Shown: positions 26,457 to 34,564 of the stretch, piece after piece
Position numbering within the stretch: position 1 is the stretch's first letter
Layout of the letters: every line of letters starts with the position of its first letter
Assembly (NCBI GenBank): GCA_934202965.1
Contig: CAKPYN010000004.1
Span: 1 to 64,000 of the forward strand
Direction of reading: 5' to 3'
Length of the DNA stretch: 64,000 bases
DNA from: an uncultured Megasphaera sp.
Lineage (GTDB): Bacteria; Bacillota; Negativicutes; Veillonellales; Megasphaeraceae
Notes under the pieces: generated by a model
The model's input: only the letters and a program-made list of their open reading frames with translations
What the model was told of the DNA's origin: nothing
The model's database searches: none
Made by a program: the position numbers and the translations under genes

Positions 26457-27968
26457 ATGAAACAGTATGATGTCATTATAATCGGCACCGGTTCAGCCAA
26501 TATTATTGCCGATGCCGCGCTGCGTCAAGGATTGCGCATCGCCATTATTGAACGCGGTTCCTTTGGCGGGACTTGCTTGAATCGCGGATGCATTCCTACG
26601 AAAGTCATGGTTACGGCAGCCAATGCTGTTCGAGATATCATTCACAATCAGCATATCGGCATCACTGCTGACCATATACAGCTGGATTGGCACGTCATGT
26701 CACAACGACTCTGGAAAAAGGTTCATGAAAATGCAGGTATTAAGACTTATTATAGTCAATTTCCCAATATCGATATATACGAAGGTACGGCTGCCTTTAG
26801 CGGTCCCAAAGAATTGACCGTTACACAACACAATGGGTTAACACAAACGTTACAAGGAGAAAAAATTTTTATCGGCGTCGGTGCGCGTACAGCCGTTCCG
26901 ATCATTCCCGGCTTGGAAGATGCCGGATATATTACATCAGAAACATTATTTGACAAAGCCTATCCCAAAGAGCCATATAAAAGTTTACTCATTATTGGCG
27001 GCGGTCCCATTGGTTGTGAATTTGCGCATGTATTCAGCACGGCCAGTACAAAGGTAACCCTCATACAGCATAATGTCCGTTTACTGCCTAAAGAAGACGA
27101 AGACGTATCGGCCTTTCTGCTGCAGCAATTCCAACACGCCGGCATTACAGTTCACCTCAACCAAGATACGCTGTCCGTACATAAGGAACACGGCGAAAAG
27201 TGGCTCACGTGTCAAGACCGCACAACGGGAGAAACGCTGACAGTCCACGCTGAAGAAATTTTAATCGCCCCAGGGATTCGTCCCATGACAGATTTACTGC
27301 ATTTGGAACACACAACGATTCGCACAGACCGTCGCGGCTATATCCTGACGAATGAATTTCTTGAAACAAGCGCAGAAGGTATTTGGGCATTGGGAGATGT
27401 CAACGGAAAAGCCCCGTTTCGTCATAAAGCCAACTATGAAGCCGAAATCATCGCCCATAATCTTTTTTCCGACAATGCGCCGGAACACTGGCGCTGGGCT
27501 CGCTATGACCTCGTTCCTGCCGTTACGTATACCTATCCGGAAGTGGCTCATGTCGGCTTAACGGAACAGCAAGCTGTACAAGCAGGATATTCCATAGAAA
27601 CGGCCTATAATCATTACTCCGCATCAGCTAAAGGCTATGCCCTAGGGTACGAGCCCGGACAGGATGACGATGGCTTTGTCAAATTGGTTGTCGACAAAAA
27701 AATGAAACATATCTTAGGTGCCCATATCATTGGACCCGAAGCGTCTATCTTAGTACAGACTTTTATCAATTTGCTAAATTGCGGTCCCCAAACGATCCAG
27801 CCTATACAACCGGACATTGCTTCACCAACCGCAGCATACCTGCGTCAACTTCCCTTGACACGCACGCTGGATCCCAAATCCGTTTATACCCTGAGTGAAA
27901 CCATGACGCCCCATCCGTCTTTATCAGAAGTTACGATGTGGACCCGATACTATTACGAAAAAAAATAA
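26457..27968 (+). CDS. Dihydrolipoamide dehydrogenase-like flavin disulfide oxidoreductase
   Basis: A 503-residue class I pyridine nucleotide-disulfide oxidoreductase. The N-terminal FAD motif is IIGTGSANIIAD (GxGxxx, slightly atypical). The redox disulfide is GGTCLNRGCIPTK. The NAD(P) fold has LLIIGGGPIGCEFAH, a second FAD motif WALGDVNG precedes the dimerisation domain, and the C-terminal HPSLSEV holds the catalytic His-Glu pair. No lipoate-dependent dehydrogenase subunits lie nearby, so it could reduce another disulfide (mycothione- or mercuric-reductase-like). A monocistronic gene, ended by repeat copy 3. Confidence 0.88.
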   Translation: MKQYDVIIIGTGSANIIADAALRQGLRIAIIERGSFGGTCLNRGCIPTKVMVTAANAVRDIIHNQHIGITADHIQLDWHVMSQRLWKKVHENAGIKTYYSQFPNIDIYEGTAAFSGPKELTVTQHNGLTQTLQGEKIFIGVGARTAVPIIPGLEDAGYITSETLFDKAYPKEPYKSLLIIGGGPIGCEFAHVFSTASTKVTLIQHNVRLLPKEDEDVSAFLLQQFQHAGITVHLNQDTLSVHKEHGEKWLTCQDRTTGETLTVHAEEILIAPGIRPMTDLLHLEHTTIRTDRRGYILTNEFLETSAEGIWALGDVNGKAPFRHKANYEAEIIAHNLFSDNAPEHWRWARYDLVPAVTYTYPEVAHVGLTEQQAVQAGYSIETAYNHYSASAKGYALGYEPGQDDDGFVKLVVDKKMKHILGAHIIGPEASILVQTFINLLNCGPQTIQPIQPDIASPTAAYLRQLPLTRTLDPKSVYTLSETMTPHPSLSEVTMWTRYYYEKK

Positions 27969-28011
27969 ACAGAATAGCATATAAACTAGTATAGTAGAAT
28001 ATACACACCTT

Positions 28012-28180
28012 ACTATAGGGCTGTAACAACTTGAGAACGTTGAATCCATGTTGTTACAGTCCTTTTATCATACCGTTTTGCGTATATTCTTTGCAGAATA
28101 ACCGTTCATTCTCTTCAAACTTCAAACAAAAAACTAAAAACTCATAAAGAAATCATATAGTACATGATATACCAAAGCAT
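28012..28180 (+). repeat. Interspersed terminator element, copy 3
   Basis: Full-length copy in the opposite orientation to copies 1, 2 and 4, because the upstream gene is on the plus strand. The hairpin arms are 28018-28030 and 28050-28062 (13 bp, one wobble), then TTTTATCATACCG and the shared tail (TTCTCTTCAAACTTCAAAC on the plus strand). It starts 44 bp after the reductase stop codon. Confidence 0.8.
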
Positions 28181-28251
28181 GATAGTATATACCCATTGCT
28201 CTGCCTATTTCTATATTCTCAAATTTTCTATCAACTTCTTTCTCATTTTCC

Positions 28252-28280
28252 TTGCCATTTTTGAGAATAAGCTCTATACT
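28252..28280 (+). promoter_or_regulatory. Promoter of the small membrane protein gene
   Basis: TTGCCA (28252-28257), 17-bp spacer, TATACT (28275-28280). It is the same -35 and -10 pair as the promoter at 26381. A leader of about 60 nt precedes the start codon. Confidence 0.65.
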
Positions 28281-28345
28281 ATAGGAAACACTACTCGTTG
28301 CGCAGCGATATAGATAGTTTGGATCATCTTTAGGAGGAATGCTCT

Positions 28346-28615
28346 ATGAAATTTATTAAATTTATATTGCCGTATTTGTTGATTTCTCCGGTGTCCGTAG
28401 CCGTTTTCTTTATCGCTATGTTTGTTTCCTGCATTTCTATCGAATTTGTCATGCATATGGTATTGACTATCTTTGGCATCGTATCCCTGATTTCTAAAAC
28501 AGCACAGCATATTTTTGTTTCGGCAGCCGGAGTTTTTCTTTCACTCGGAACGGCCGCCATTTTCATGAATGCCGCTGTCAAAGAACTGCGTCACTTGCCC
28601 ATTTCTTTCCATTAA
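28346..28615 (+). CDS. Small integral membrane protein, unknown function
   Basis: An 89-residue hydrophobic protein with two or three membrane segments (about 5-32, 34-50 and 56-77), a lysine near the N-terminus and a short polar tail. AGGAGG 8 nt upstream of the ATG, a good promoter and a strong terminator show it is an independent gene. I do not recognise the family. Confidence 0.75.
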   Translation: MKFIKFILPYLLISPVSVAVFFIAMFVSCISIEFVMHMVLTIFGIVSLISKTAQHIFVSAAGVFLSLGTAAIFMNAAVKELRHLPISFH

Positions 28616-28630
28616 TACGATACACTATCA

Positions 28631-28678
28631 AAAAAGATGCCGACTATACGCAATCTGCGAATATAGTCGGCATCTTTT
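28631..28678. terminator. Bidirectional intrinsic terminator
   Basis: A stem of 17 perfect base pairs (AAAAGATGCCGACTATA and its complement) with T-runs on both strands. It serves the convergent genes at 28346 (+) and 28697 (-). Confidence 0.9.
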
Positions 28679-28696
28679 ATCGCATCTAAGCAATGA

Positions 28697-29128
28697 TTAC
28701 CAATCCCGATCGTCTCTGTCAGGATGACGCTTATCAGCATCATGACGGGGCGGCATAAAAATTTCTTTTAATGTATCTTGATCAATACCCGTCCTATCCG
28801 GCAACGATTCTATAAATTTCCGTCGTTCTTTATGCTGTCTGCGTTGGAATCTCTTCATTTCTTCATTTAGTTTGAATGCCTGATCCGATGTGATTCGGCC
28901 ATCCCGTACCATTTGCTGCACACGATGGGAAACGGCAAGCTTTTGCTGCGGCATAACTGCCGGCCCTGGCCCCATGGGTCGTTCCATTCTAGGCGGCGGC
29001 ATGGATGCGCCTGTTTCTGCATCAGCAGCTGAGGCCATTCCATACGGCACGGCTGCCATAATCGCTGCAGCAGCACCTACTAGTGAAAGGGCCACCATTT
29101 TTTTGCGTATTTCAAGTATCCATTTCAT
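28697..29128 (-). CDS. Secreted periplasmic helical protein, unknown function
   Basis: 143 residues. An N-terminal signal-like segment (basic MKWILEIRKKM, then an Ala-rich hydrophobic stretch ending near SAADA) is followed by a Pro/Met-rich linker (PPPRMERPMGPGP) and a charged helical region with many Arg, Lys, Glu and Gln, ending in a His/Asp-rich tail (HDADKRHPDRDDRDW). The layout recalls small Spy/CpxP-like periplasmic proteins, but homology is not shown. The acidic-histidine tail might bind metal. Confidence 0.7.
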   Translation of the reverse strand: MKWILEIRKKMVALSLVGAAAAIMAAVPYGMASAADAETGASMPPPRMERPMGPGPAVMPQQKLAVSHRVQQMVRDGRITSDQAFKLNEEMKRFQRRQHKERRKFIESLPDRTGIDQDTLKEIFMPPRHDADKRHPDRDDRDW

Positions 29129-29259
29129 TGCTCATCCACTCCTTTATTTCTAAGAATGGTTTTAGTATACGCCACATCTGTTACAATTGTGTCACAACAT
29201 GCCGACAAAATCATAATGTTTATCCTCTATCCGGTGTGACAACAAGGACGGCTAAAAAA

Positions 29260-30387
29260 CTACCCTACAAGCTGCACTACGCCAATCAGTACGACAAGAA
29301 ATGCGATATTCATCCCCGTAAAAACAGCCACATATTTCAACGGATGACTATGGGGCGTATTCATATATGCTTTAAAAGAAATAACACTGGCCATTGAAGC
29401 AATCATCGTTCCTAAGCCGCCGATGTTGACGCCTAACAGCAGTGCCGTACTGTCCGTGCAATACGAAGACAGCATAACCGTTGCCGGTACATTGCTTAGA
29501 ATTTGACTAAACATTACAGCTGCCCAAAACTCATGCCCTTGTAGCAGATACGTTGGGGCAGCCTGCATCACCGGCAGTTTGCCTAAATTACCTACGCCGA
29601 TAAATAGGAATACAAATAAGAATAGGAGTTTATAATCGACATCCCGTAATGCCCTACGATACTGCAGCAGTAATACAGGCAACAGGCATAGGCACACCCA
29701 CCAAGGAGAAAAAAGCCGCAACACACTGGCAATACACGCAACAAAAAAACAGCCAAACAACAGCTGCTCTTTCGGGGCCATCGTCGGCGGTTCCACTGCC
29801 GGAACGCAAACAGCATCAGACGGCAGTATCCATACCCCAATTGCCAGCAAAACAGCACTGCTGACCGCAGCTGGCCCCATGGTATATACGAAGTCTCCCA
29901 GGGTCATTTGATACAACGAATATAAGAACAGATTTTGCGGATTGCCTATCGGTGTCAGCATGCTTCCCAAATTGGCCGCTATCGTTTGCAGCGTCACAAC
30001 GTATATGAGATACGCTTCTTTACCTACATCTTGCAATACCGAAATAGCCAAGGGAACAAAAATCAGCAACGATACGTCATTAGTAATTCCCATAGACATA
30101 AAAAAACAAGTGAATACAAAAAATCCACTCAAAACACGCACACTGACAGCATGTGTAAATACACGACTGTATCCATAGGTCAATATGCCGCCCTGTCGAA
30201 ACGCAGCAATGACAGCCATCAAGCAAAACAGTGTACACAACAGTGAACCATGGAGCATTGGTATTAGGTCTGCTAAAGAAAAAGGAACAAAACACATCGT
30301 CCCAACCGCAAATAAACCCGCAATGACCACATCCAAATAGCGTTTCCAAGGTAACGTCTTTGGAACATATATATAGCGGCATTTCAT
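29260..30387 (-). CDS. SLC13/CitMHS-ArsB-like membrane transporter
   Basis: About 375 residues with ten or more membrane segments. ANLGSMLTPIGNPQNLFLY is the signature of the ion transporter superfamily (ArsB, NhaD, CitMHS, SLC13), and the second half repeats the fold with VPATVMLSSYC and GVNIGGLGTMIASMAS. It is shorter than typical members, but both halves are present. The substrate (organic acid, sodium/proton or oxyanion) cannot be assigned. The start was set at the ATG 30387, with GAGG 7 nt upstream. Confidence 0.82.
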   Translation of the reverse strand: MKCRYIYVPKTLPWKRYLDVVIAGLFAVGTMCFVPFSLADLIPMLHGSLLCTLFCLMAVIAAFRQGGILTYGYSRVFTHAVSVRVLSGFFVFTCFFMSMGITNDVSLLIFVPLAISVLQDVGKEAYLIYVVTLQTIAANLGSMLTPIGNPQNLFLYSLYQMTLGDFVYTMGPAAVSSAVLLAIGVWILPSDAVCVPAVEPPTMAPKEQLLFGCFFVACIASVLRLFSPWWVCLCLLPVLLLQYRRALRDVDYKLLFLFVFLFIGVGNLGKLPVMQAAPTYLLQGHEFWAAVMFSQILSNVPATVMLSSYCTDSTALLLGVNIGGLGTMIASMASVISFKAYMNTPHSHPLKYVAVFTGMNIAFLVVLIGVVQLVG

Positions 30388-30480
30388 CACATATCCTCAC
30401 TCATTTCCAAAATACACCGCATTATGTATTGCCGTAAAGGAGCCGTCGTACAATACGGCGGCTCTCTGTTTCTATATGGG

Positions 30481-30912
30481 TTACTGTCCAATCGTTTTTA
30501 GAATATCTGGATACGATTCTGTCAAATGGTCAATAATGACGTTGAACATGGCATATATCATTTCGCCATCCGCTTCATCATCTTTCATCAATACACACGT
30601 ATCCATAATCAAGTCTCCATCATCATCTATATAATATTTGAACGATTTAAACAGCTTATTATACGTATTGATATATTTTAGTATCGCTGCTTCATTGCCA
30701 TCATGGACTGCATTAGAAGCAACGAGCAGCCGGATCATACCATAAATACTATCATCCAATACGACAATCGTCGGCAGCTGATGGCCCTGAATGTCTATAT
30801 GAGAGCGAAAAATAACTGTATGCAGTTCATCTTGTTTGTTGTCATCAATAAGAAATGAATCAATATGTCTATCCTCTAAATATGTTTTAAACAGTTCGGC
30901 TTTTTTATTCAC
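30481..30912 (-). CDS. YbjN-like domain protein
   Basis: A 143-residue acidic cytoplasmic protein. The two-layer pattern (NKLFKSFKYYIDDDGDLIMDTCVLM, split by DDDGD) and LIDDNKQDELHTVIFR resemble the YbjN / bacterial sensory-transduction regulator family. The function is unknown. It starts with GTG at 30912 behind AAAGGAC. A GC-rich hairpin at 30445-30470 follows the gene. Confidence 0.7.
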   Translation of the reverse strand: MNKKAELFKTYLEDRHIDSFLIDDNKQDELHTVIFRSHIDIQGHQLPTIVVLDDSIYGMIRLLVASNAVHDGNEAAILKYINTYNKLFKSFKYYIDDDGDLIMDTCVLMKDDEADGEMIYAMFNVIIDHLTESYPDILKTIGQ

Positions 30913-30962
30913 AACTATCGTCCTTTCTCGTTTCTATTTTATTCTAGTATAGCGTATATAGT

Positions 30963-31049
30963 AAAAAAAAGCCACTGCATCTATGAAATTCGCATGTCTT
31001 ATGAAAACACTATGCGAGCAGATGAAATTTCACGATGCAATGGCTTTTT
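30963..31049 (-). terminator. Terminator of the riboflavin operon
   Basis: A long imperfect inverted repeat of about 85 nt. The outer arms AAAAAGCCA...GCATC and GATGCA.TGGCTTTTT and the inner arms around TGAAATT pair, with a T-run on the minus strand 13 bp after the ribH stop. Confidence 0.8.
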
Positions 31050-31061
31050 GCGGTGTACGGC

Positions 31062-31526
31062 TTACAGTTCTTTAATCAAGTTGACCATTTCAATTGCACT
31101 AGTAGCAACATCAAAGCCTTTGTTGCCAGCTTTTGTACCGGCACGTTCAATAGCCTGTTCAATATTTTCCGTCGTAATTACGCCGAACATAATAGGAACG
31201 CCTGTTTTGAGCGATGCTTGGGCAATGCCTTTGGCTGCTTCATTGCAAACTAAATCATAATGGCTTGTTGCGCCGCGAATAACGGCACCCAAGCAGATAA
31301 CAGCATCATATTTGCCGGATTCAGCCATTTTTTGGGCAATCAGGGGAATTTCAAATGCACCCGGTACCCAAGCTGTGGTAATATCGTTATCATCTACACC
31401 GTGACGATGCAGCGCATCATACGCGCCGCCAAGGAGTTTACTACAAATAAATTCATTGAAACGAGCAACAACAATACCAAACTTCGAACCTGAACCAATT
31501 AATTGACCTTCTTTAATCTGTGCCAT
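31062..31526 (-). CDS. ribH: 6,7-dimethyl-8-ribityllumazine synthase
   Basis: Condenses the ribityl-pyrimidine with 3,4-dihydroxy-2-butanone 4-phosphate to make lumazine, the penultimate riboflavin step. The start is at the ATG 31526 (MAQIKEGQL), giving 154 residues, the family size. Motifs: GIVVARFNEFI, AWVPGAFEIPL, AVIRGATSHYDLVCNEAAKG (active-site His) and MFGVITTEN. Last gene of the FMN-riboswitch operon. Confidence 0.97.
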   Translation of the reverse strand: MAQIKEGQLIGSGSKFGIVVARFNEFICSKLLGGAYDALHRHGVDDNDITTAWVPGAFEIPLIAQKMAESGKYDAVICLGAVIRGATSHYDLVCNEAAKGIAQASLKTGVPIMFGVITTENIEQAIERAGTKAGNKGFDVATSAIEMVNLIKEL

Positions 31527-31556
31527 GTAAAACACTCTCCTATTCTGAAATACTAT

Positions 31557-32198
31557 TTAGAATCCATTTTCCAGTAGTTTTTCCATCGTAAGGCCCTTGC
31601 CTTTTCCTTGGTATCCTACAGTAAAGCTATGGACATATTTCCCAATAACATCGGTTTCCAAATTAACAATGGAGCCAGGACGCTTGTCAATCAGCGTCGT
31701 ATTGGCCATCGTATGGGGAATAATGGAAACAGAAAATTGACTATTCCCAACAGAAACAACAGTCAGGCTAATCCCATCTATGGCAATGGAACCTTTTTCT
31801 ACAATATACGGTTCCATATCTTTGGGAATCGAAATGGTAATCACACGAGCAATGCCGTCATTGGCAATGCGTGCGACATGTCCTGTACCATCAATATGGC
31901 CGCTGACAATGTGACCGCCCAATCGTCCGCCCAGCTGCATAGCCCGTTCTAAGTTGACCTTAGAACCGCTTTGAATATCGCACAGTGAAGAACGGCGCAT
32001 TGTTTCGTGCATCACATCGGCTGTAAATGCGCTGTCTGTCATTGACGTAACAGTCAAGCAGACACCGTTGACGGCAATACTATCACCCAGCTTTGTTCCT
32101 TCCAACACGGTATGGGCTTGGATGGTAAGTTTAATCGAATCGGGACGGCGATCCATCTGTCCTACCGTACCGAGTTCTTCAATGATGCCAGTGAACAT
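31557..32198 (-). CDS. ribE: Riboflavin synthase alpha subunit
   Basis: Dismutates two lumazines to riboflavin. The start is at the ATG 32198 (MFTGIIEELG) behind GGAGGG, giving 213 residues. The two internally repeated lumazine-binding domains are visible: GDSIAVNGVCLTV near 38 and KGSIAIDGISLTVV near 133. Its start lies inside the 3' end of ribD. Confidence 0.97.
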   Translation of the reverse strand: MFTGIIEELGTVGQMDRRPDSIKLTIQAHTVLEGTKLGDSIAVNGVCLTVTSMTDSAFTADVMHETMRRSSLCDIQSGSKVNLERAMQLGGRLGGHIVSGHIDGTGHVARIANDGIARVITISIPKDMEPYIVEKGSIAIDGISLTVVSVGNSQFSVSIIPHTMANTTLIDKRPGSIVNLETDVIGKYVHSFTVGYQGKGKGLTMEKLLENGF

Positions 32199-33315
32199 AC
32201 GCACCCTCCCTATCTGCATTATATGCTGTAATCAATATATTGTCTTCGTGCAGTTCTACCGAATCATAGTATAACGGGATACATTCGTCCAGGGAATCTA
32301 CACCTTTTCCGCCGACAGAAGACAAGGCCTGACGGCCGCCTATTACTTTATTGCCAACAAACGCATAAATCTTATCTACCAGGCGATGATCAAAAAAGCT
32401 ACCTTGCACCGTACTACCGCCCTCTACCAATATACTTTGCAATCCCAACTCATGCAGCATTGCAATCGCTGCCGGCAAATCAATGTGCTGTTCTGTCCCC
32501 AACGGTGCCAGTAATACCTGCACACCGGCTTGTTTTAAGGCCTGCATTTTTTCGACAGGGCATAACGATGTCGTTACCACAATCGTTTTCGTTGTTTTAT
32601 CTGTAACAACCAGTGCATGAAGTGGTGTTCGTCCTCGCGAATCCAATACAATGCGTACAGGCTGATGCGGCTGTTCCTGTGCTTCTCGCTGTATCCGGCA
32701 CGTCAGCAGCGGATTATCCAATAATACCGTATTGACACCAACGAGAATGCCGTCATAAATAGATCGTAAATAATGCCCTTCGTGACGCGCCCATTCATTC
32801 GTAATCCACTGCGATTTCTGGGTTCTTGATGCAATACAGCCATCCAAGCTTTGCGCTATTTTAACAGCAATGAACGGCTTCTGTACCATCATATTTTTGA
32901 TAAATACTTCATTGATCTTAGCCGCTTCCTTAGAAAGCAATCCAATTTCAACAGGAATACCGGCCTGCCGCAAGATAGCCGCTCCTTTTCCCGCAACCAA
33001 TGGATTGGGATCGAGCATGGCCATGACAACTTTTTCTACACCTTTTTCCACCAAGGTTCGCGCACATGGCGGCGTACGTCCATAATGGGCGCACGGTTCC
33101 AGCGTAACATATACAGTTGCCCCCTTCGCTTTTTCTCCGGCTTCCCGCAATGCCCATACTTCTGCGTGCGGCGTGCCTGCTTTCCGATGATAGCCGGTAC
33201 CGACAATTTCGCCATCTTTGACGATGACGCATCCTACGGCCGGATTCGGCGATGTATACCCCAAGGCCAGTTTAGCCAGTGACAGGGCTTTTTTCATATA
33301 ATCTATCGGTTCCAC
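32179..33315 (-). CDS. ribD: Bifunctional riboflavin deaminase/reductase RibD
   Basis: Deaminates and then reduces the GTP-derived pyrimidine. 378 residues starting at GTG 33315. The N-terminal zinc deaminase has PHAEVWALREAG and EPCAHYGRTPPC. The C-terminal reductase has KIAQSLDGCIA, RIVLDSRGRTPL and ILVEGGSTVQGSF. First gene after the FMN riboswitch. Unlike many Firmicute rib operons, there is no ribBA between ribE and ribH. Confidence 0.96.
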   Translation of the reverse strand: MEPIDYMKKALSLAKLALGYTSPNPAVGCVIVKDGEIVGTGYHRKAGTPHAEVWALREAGEKAKGATVYVTLEPCAHYGRTPPCARTLVEKGVEKVVMAMLDPNPLVAGKGAAILRQAGIPVEIGLLSKEAAKINEVFIKNMMVQKPFIAVKIAQSLDGCIASRTQKSQWITNEWARHEGHYLRSIYDGILVGVNTVLLDNPLLTCRIQREAQEQPHQPVRIVLDSRGRTPLHALVVTDKTTKTIVVTTSLCPVEKMQALKQAGVQVLLAPLGTEQHIDLPAAIAMLHELGLQSILVEGGSTVQGSFFDHRLVDKIYAFVGNKVIGGRQALSSVGGKGVDSLDECIPLYYDSVELHEDNILITAYNADREGAYVHWHH

Positions 33316-33353
33316 AGTTCGTCATTCCTTTCCTGATAGATTCTGTAATTGCA

Positions 33354-33392
33354 ATAAAAAAAGGCTATGAGACATAGAAGCCCAATAGCCTT
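33354..33392 (-). terminator. Riboswitch-controlled terminator of the rib operon
   Basis: On the minus strand, AAGGCTAT, a 16-nt loop, ATAGCCTT and seven Ts, between the FMN aptamer and the ribD start. It is the expression platform that ends transcription when FMN is bound. Confidence 0.88.
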
Positions 33393-33423
33393 AAAAGCGC
33401 AACAAAATAAAAGAGTCGTCGTC

Positions 33424-33548
33424 TTTTCCCATCCAGACTATACTGTCGGTACCGAAATTTCATCGGATCCACCTCACCTGCGTGAAGTTAGCGGACTATA
33501 CCGCCGGTCAGGAATTGAAAGCCTTGCTTTCTCACCTTGCCCCAAAGA
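33424..33548 (-). promoter_or_regulatory. FMN riboswitch (RFN element)
   Basis: On the minus strand the conserved RFN blocks appear in order: GGGGCAAGGTGA, CCTGACCGGCGGTATAGTCC, GCAGGTGAGGTGGATC, CCGACAGTATAGTC and TGGATGGGA. Binding of FMN should favour the downstream terminator and reduce ribD-ribE-ribH expression. Confidence 0.96.
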
Positions 33549-33574
33549 CTATTATTCGCTGTATTCCGTATATG

Positions 33575-33603
33575 ATTTTAGCACATAAAAGGAACAAATA
33601 CAA
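33575..33603 (-). promoter_or_regulatory. Promoter of the rib operon
   Basis: On the minus strand, TTGTAT (33598-33603), a 17-bp spacer and TAAAAT (33575-33580), about 25 bp before the FMN aptamer. Confidence 0.6.
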
Positions 33604-33676
33604 GAGTCTTACCCTAGAGAGAAACTCTTTCTTTTTGACTCCGCTACTTTTTCTGTATATCTAAAAATTAAATCGA

Positions 33677-33841
33677 AGATATAACATAATACTTTTGTCT
33701 ATCATGTACTATAGTATTTTTTAGTTTTTTGTCTGAAGTTTGAAGAAAATGCCCTAGTATACTGCAAAGGATACACATAAAACGGGATACCAAAAGGACT
33801 GTCACAAAATGAATACAACGTTCTCATTTTGTGACAGTCCT
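33677..33841 (-). repeat. Interspersed terminator element, copy 4
   Basis: Full-length copy. The hairpin has 18-bp perfect arms (33795-33812 with 33824-33841). The distal tail carries TTTTGTCTATCATGTACTAT and TTTTTTGTCTGAAGTTTGAA blocks shared with copies 1 and 3. It starts 12 bp after the stop codon of the gene at 33854. Confidence 0.85.
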
Positions 33842-33853
33842 GTCGTCATTGTA

Positions 33854-34564
33854 TTACTGTTCAAATAAGGATTGGTTGATGCCTTGTTCATCTCGATGAT
33901 AGATGCCGACGCGTCGCGCCAACATCATGTCCGTATCAATGGGAAGCTGGAATTGATTTCCCAACACCTCCCAAACTTGGGATGGTTTAATCGCTCCTTC
34001 ACTGGTTTGGTAAATACCAATGCGTAAGGTTATTCTTCCATCTTGCAACCGGCCCGTAACGGGTTCAACGATGTGTTGTTTGACATCAATGACACGTACT
34101 TTGCGTTTTCCTTTGGTCGATACTTTTTCATAATGCACTTCCGGTACTTGATTAAATGCCTGTAACGCCGTTTCCACAGCACAGGTCGTTGCGTCTTCTT
34201 TCGCCGGCCCCATCAAATCGTATACGGCATAATTGGCCGCTGCCATGAGTTTCGTCGCCTTGGCATCGACATATTTGCCATCCAATACGGCAAAACCATG
34301 GGGCGATTTGGCATTCATCCGTGCTATAACATCAGCTACGGGGAGTTTTTCGCTCAATTCCATATCCAAATATTCCACATCAGCTGACACACCTACCCCC
34401 AGAGCAGAGGCAAAGCTGAGTTTCATATGAGGATTAAATCCTTCAGAATAACAAATGGGAAGGTTGGCCCGGATAATGACATATCGAACAGCACGGGCAA
34501 AATCCAAATGGGATAAAAATTGCAAAGCCCCATCTTTTTTAACAGCTAAACGCAGTCTTTCCAT
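33854..34564 (-). CDS. TIGR03936-type radical-SAM-linked protein (DUF2344)
   Basis: A 236-residue protein of the DUF2344 family, which in Firmicutes regularly follows a TIGR03960 radical SAM protein. The N-terminus RLAVKKDGALQFLSHLD and SEGFNPHMKLSFASALGVG are family hallmarks. The biochemical role is unknown. The start was set at ATG 34564 (GGGGGAG upstream), giving a 26-nt overlap with the partner gene. In clostridia, rng and rplU often follow; here a repeat element and the rib operon do. Confidence 0.9.
   Translation of the reverse strand: MERLRLAVKKDGALQFLSHLDFARAVRYVIIRANLPICYSEGFNPHMKLSFASALGVGVSADVEYLDMELSEKLPVADVIARMNAKSPHGFAVLDGKYVDAKATKLMAAANYAVYDLMGPAKEDATTCAVETALQAFNQVPEVHYEKVSTKGKRKVRVIDVKQHIVEPVTGRLQDGRITLRIGIYQTSEGAIKPSQVWEVLGNQFQLPIDTDMMLARRVGIYHRDEQGINQSLFEQ

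Noticed and set aside
29260..30400. Several plus- and minus-strand frames of 71-106 codons overlapping the transporter
   Set aside because: They are alternate frames of a membrane-protein gene without start signals.
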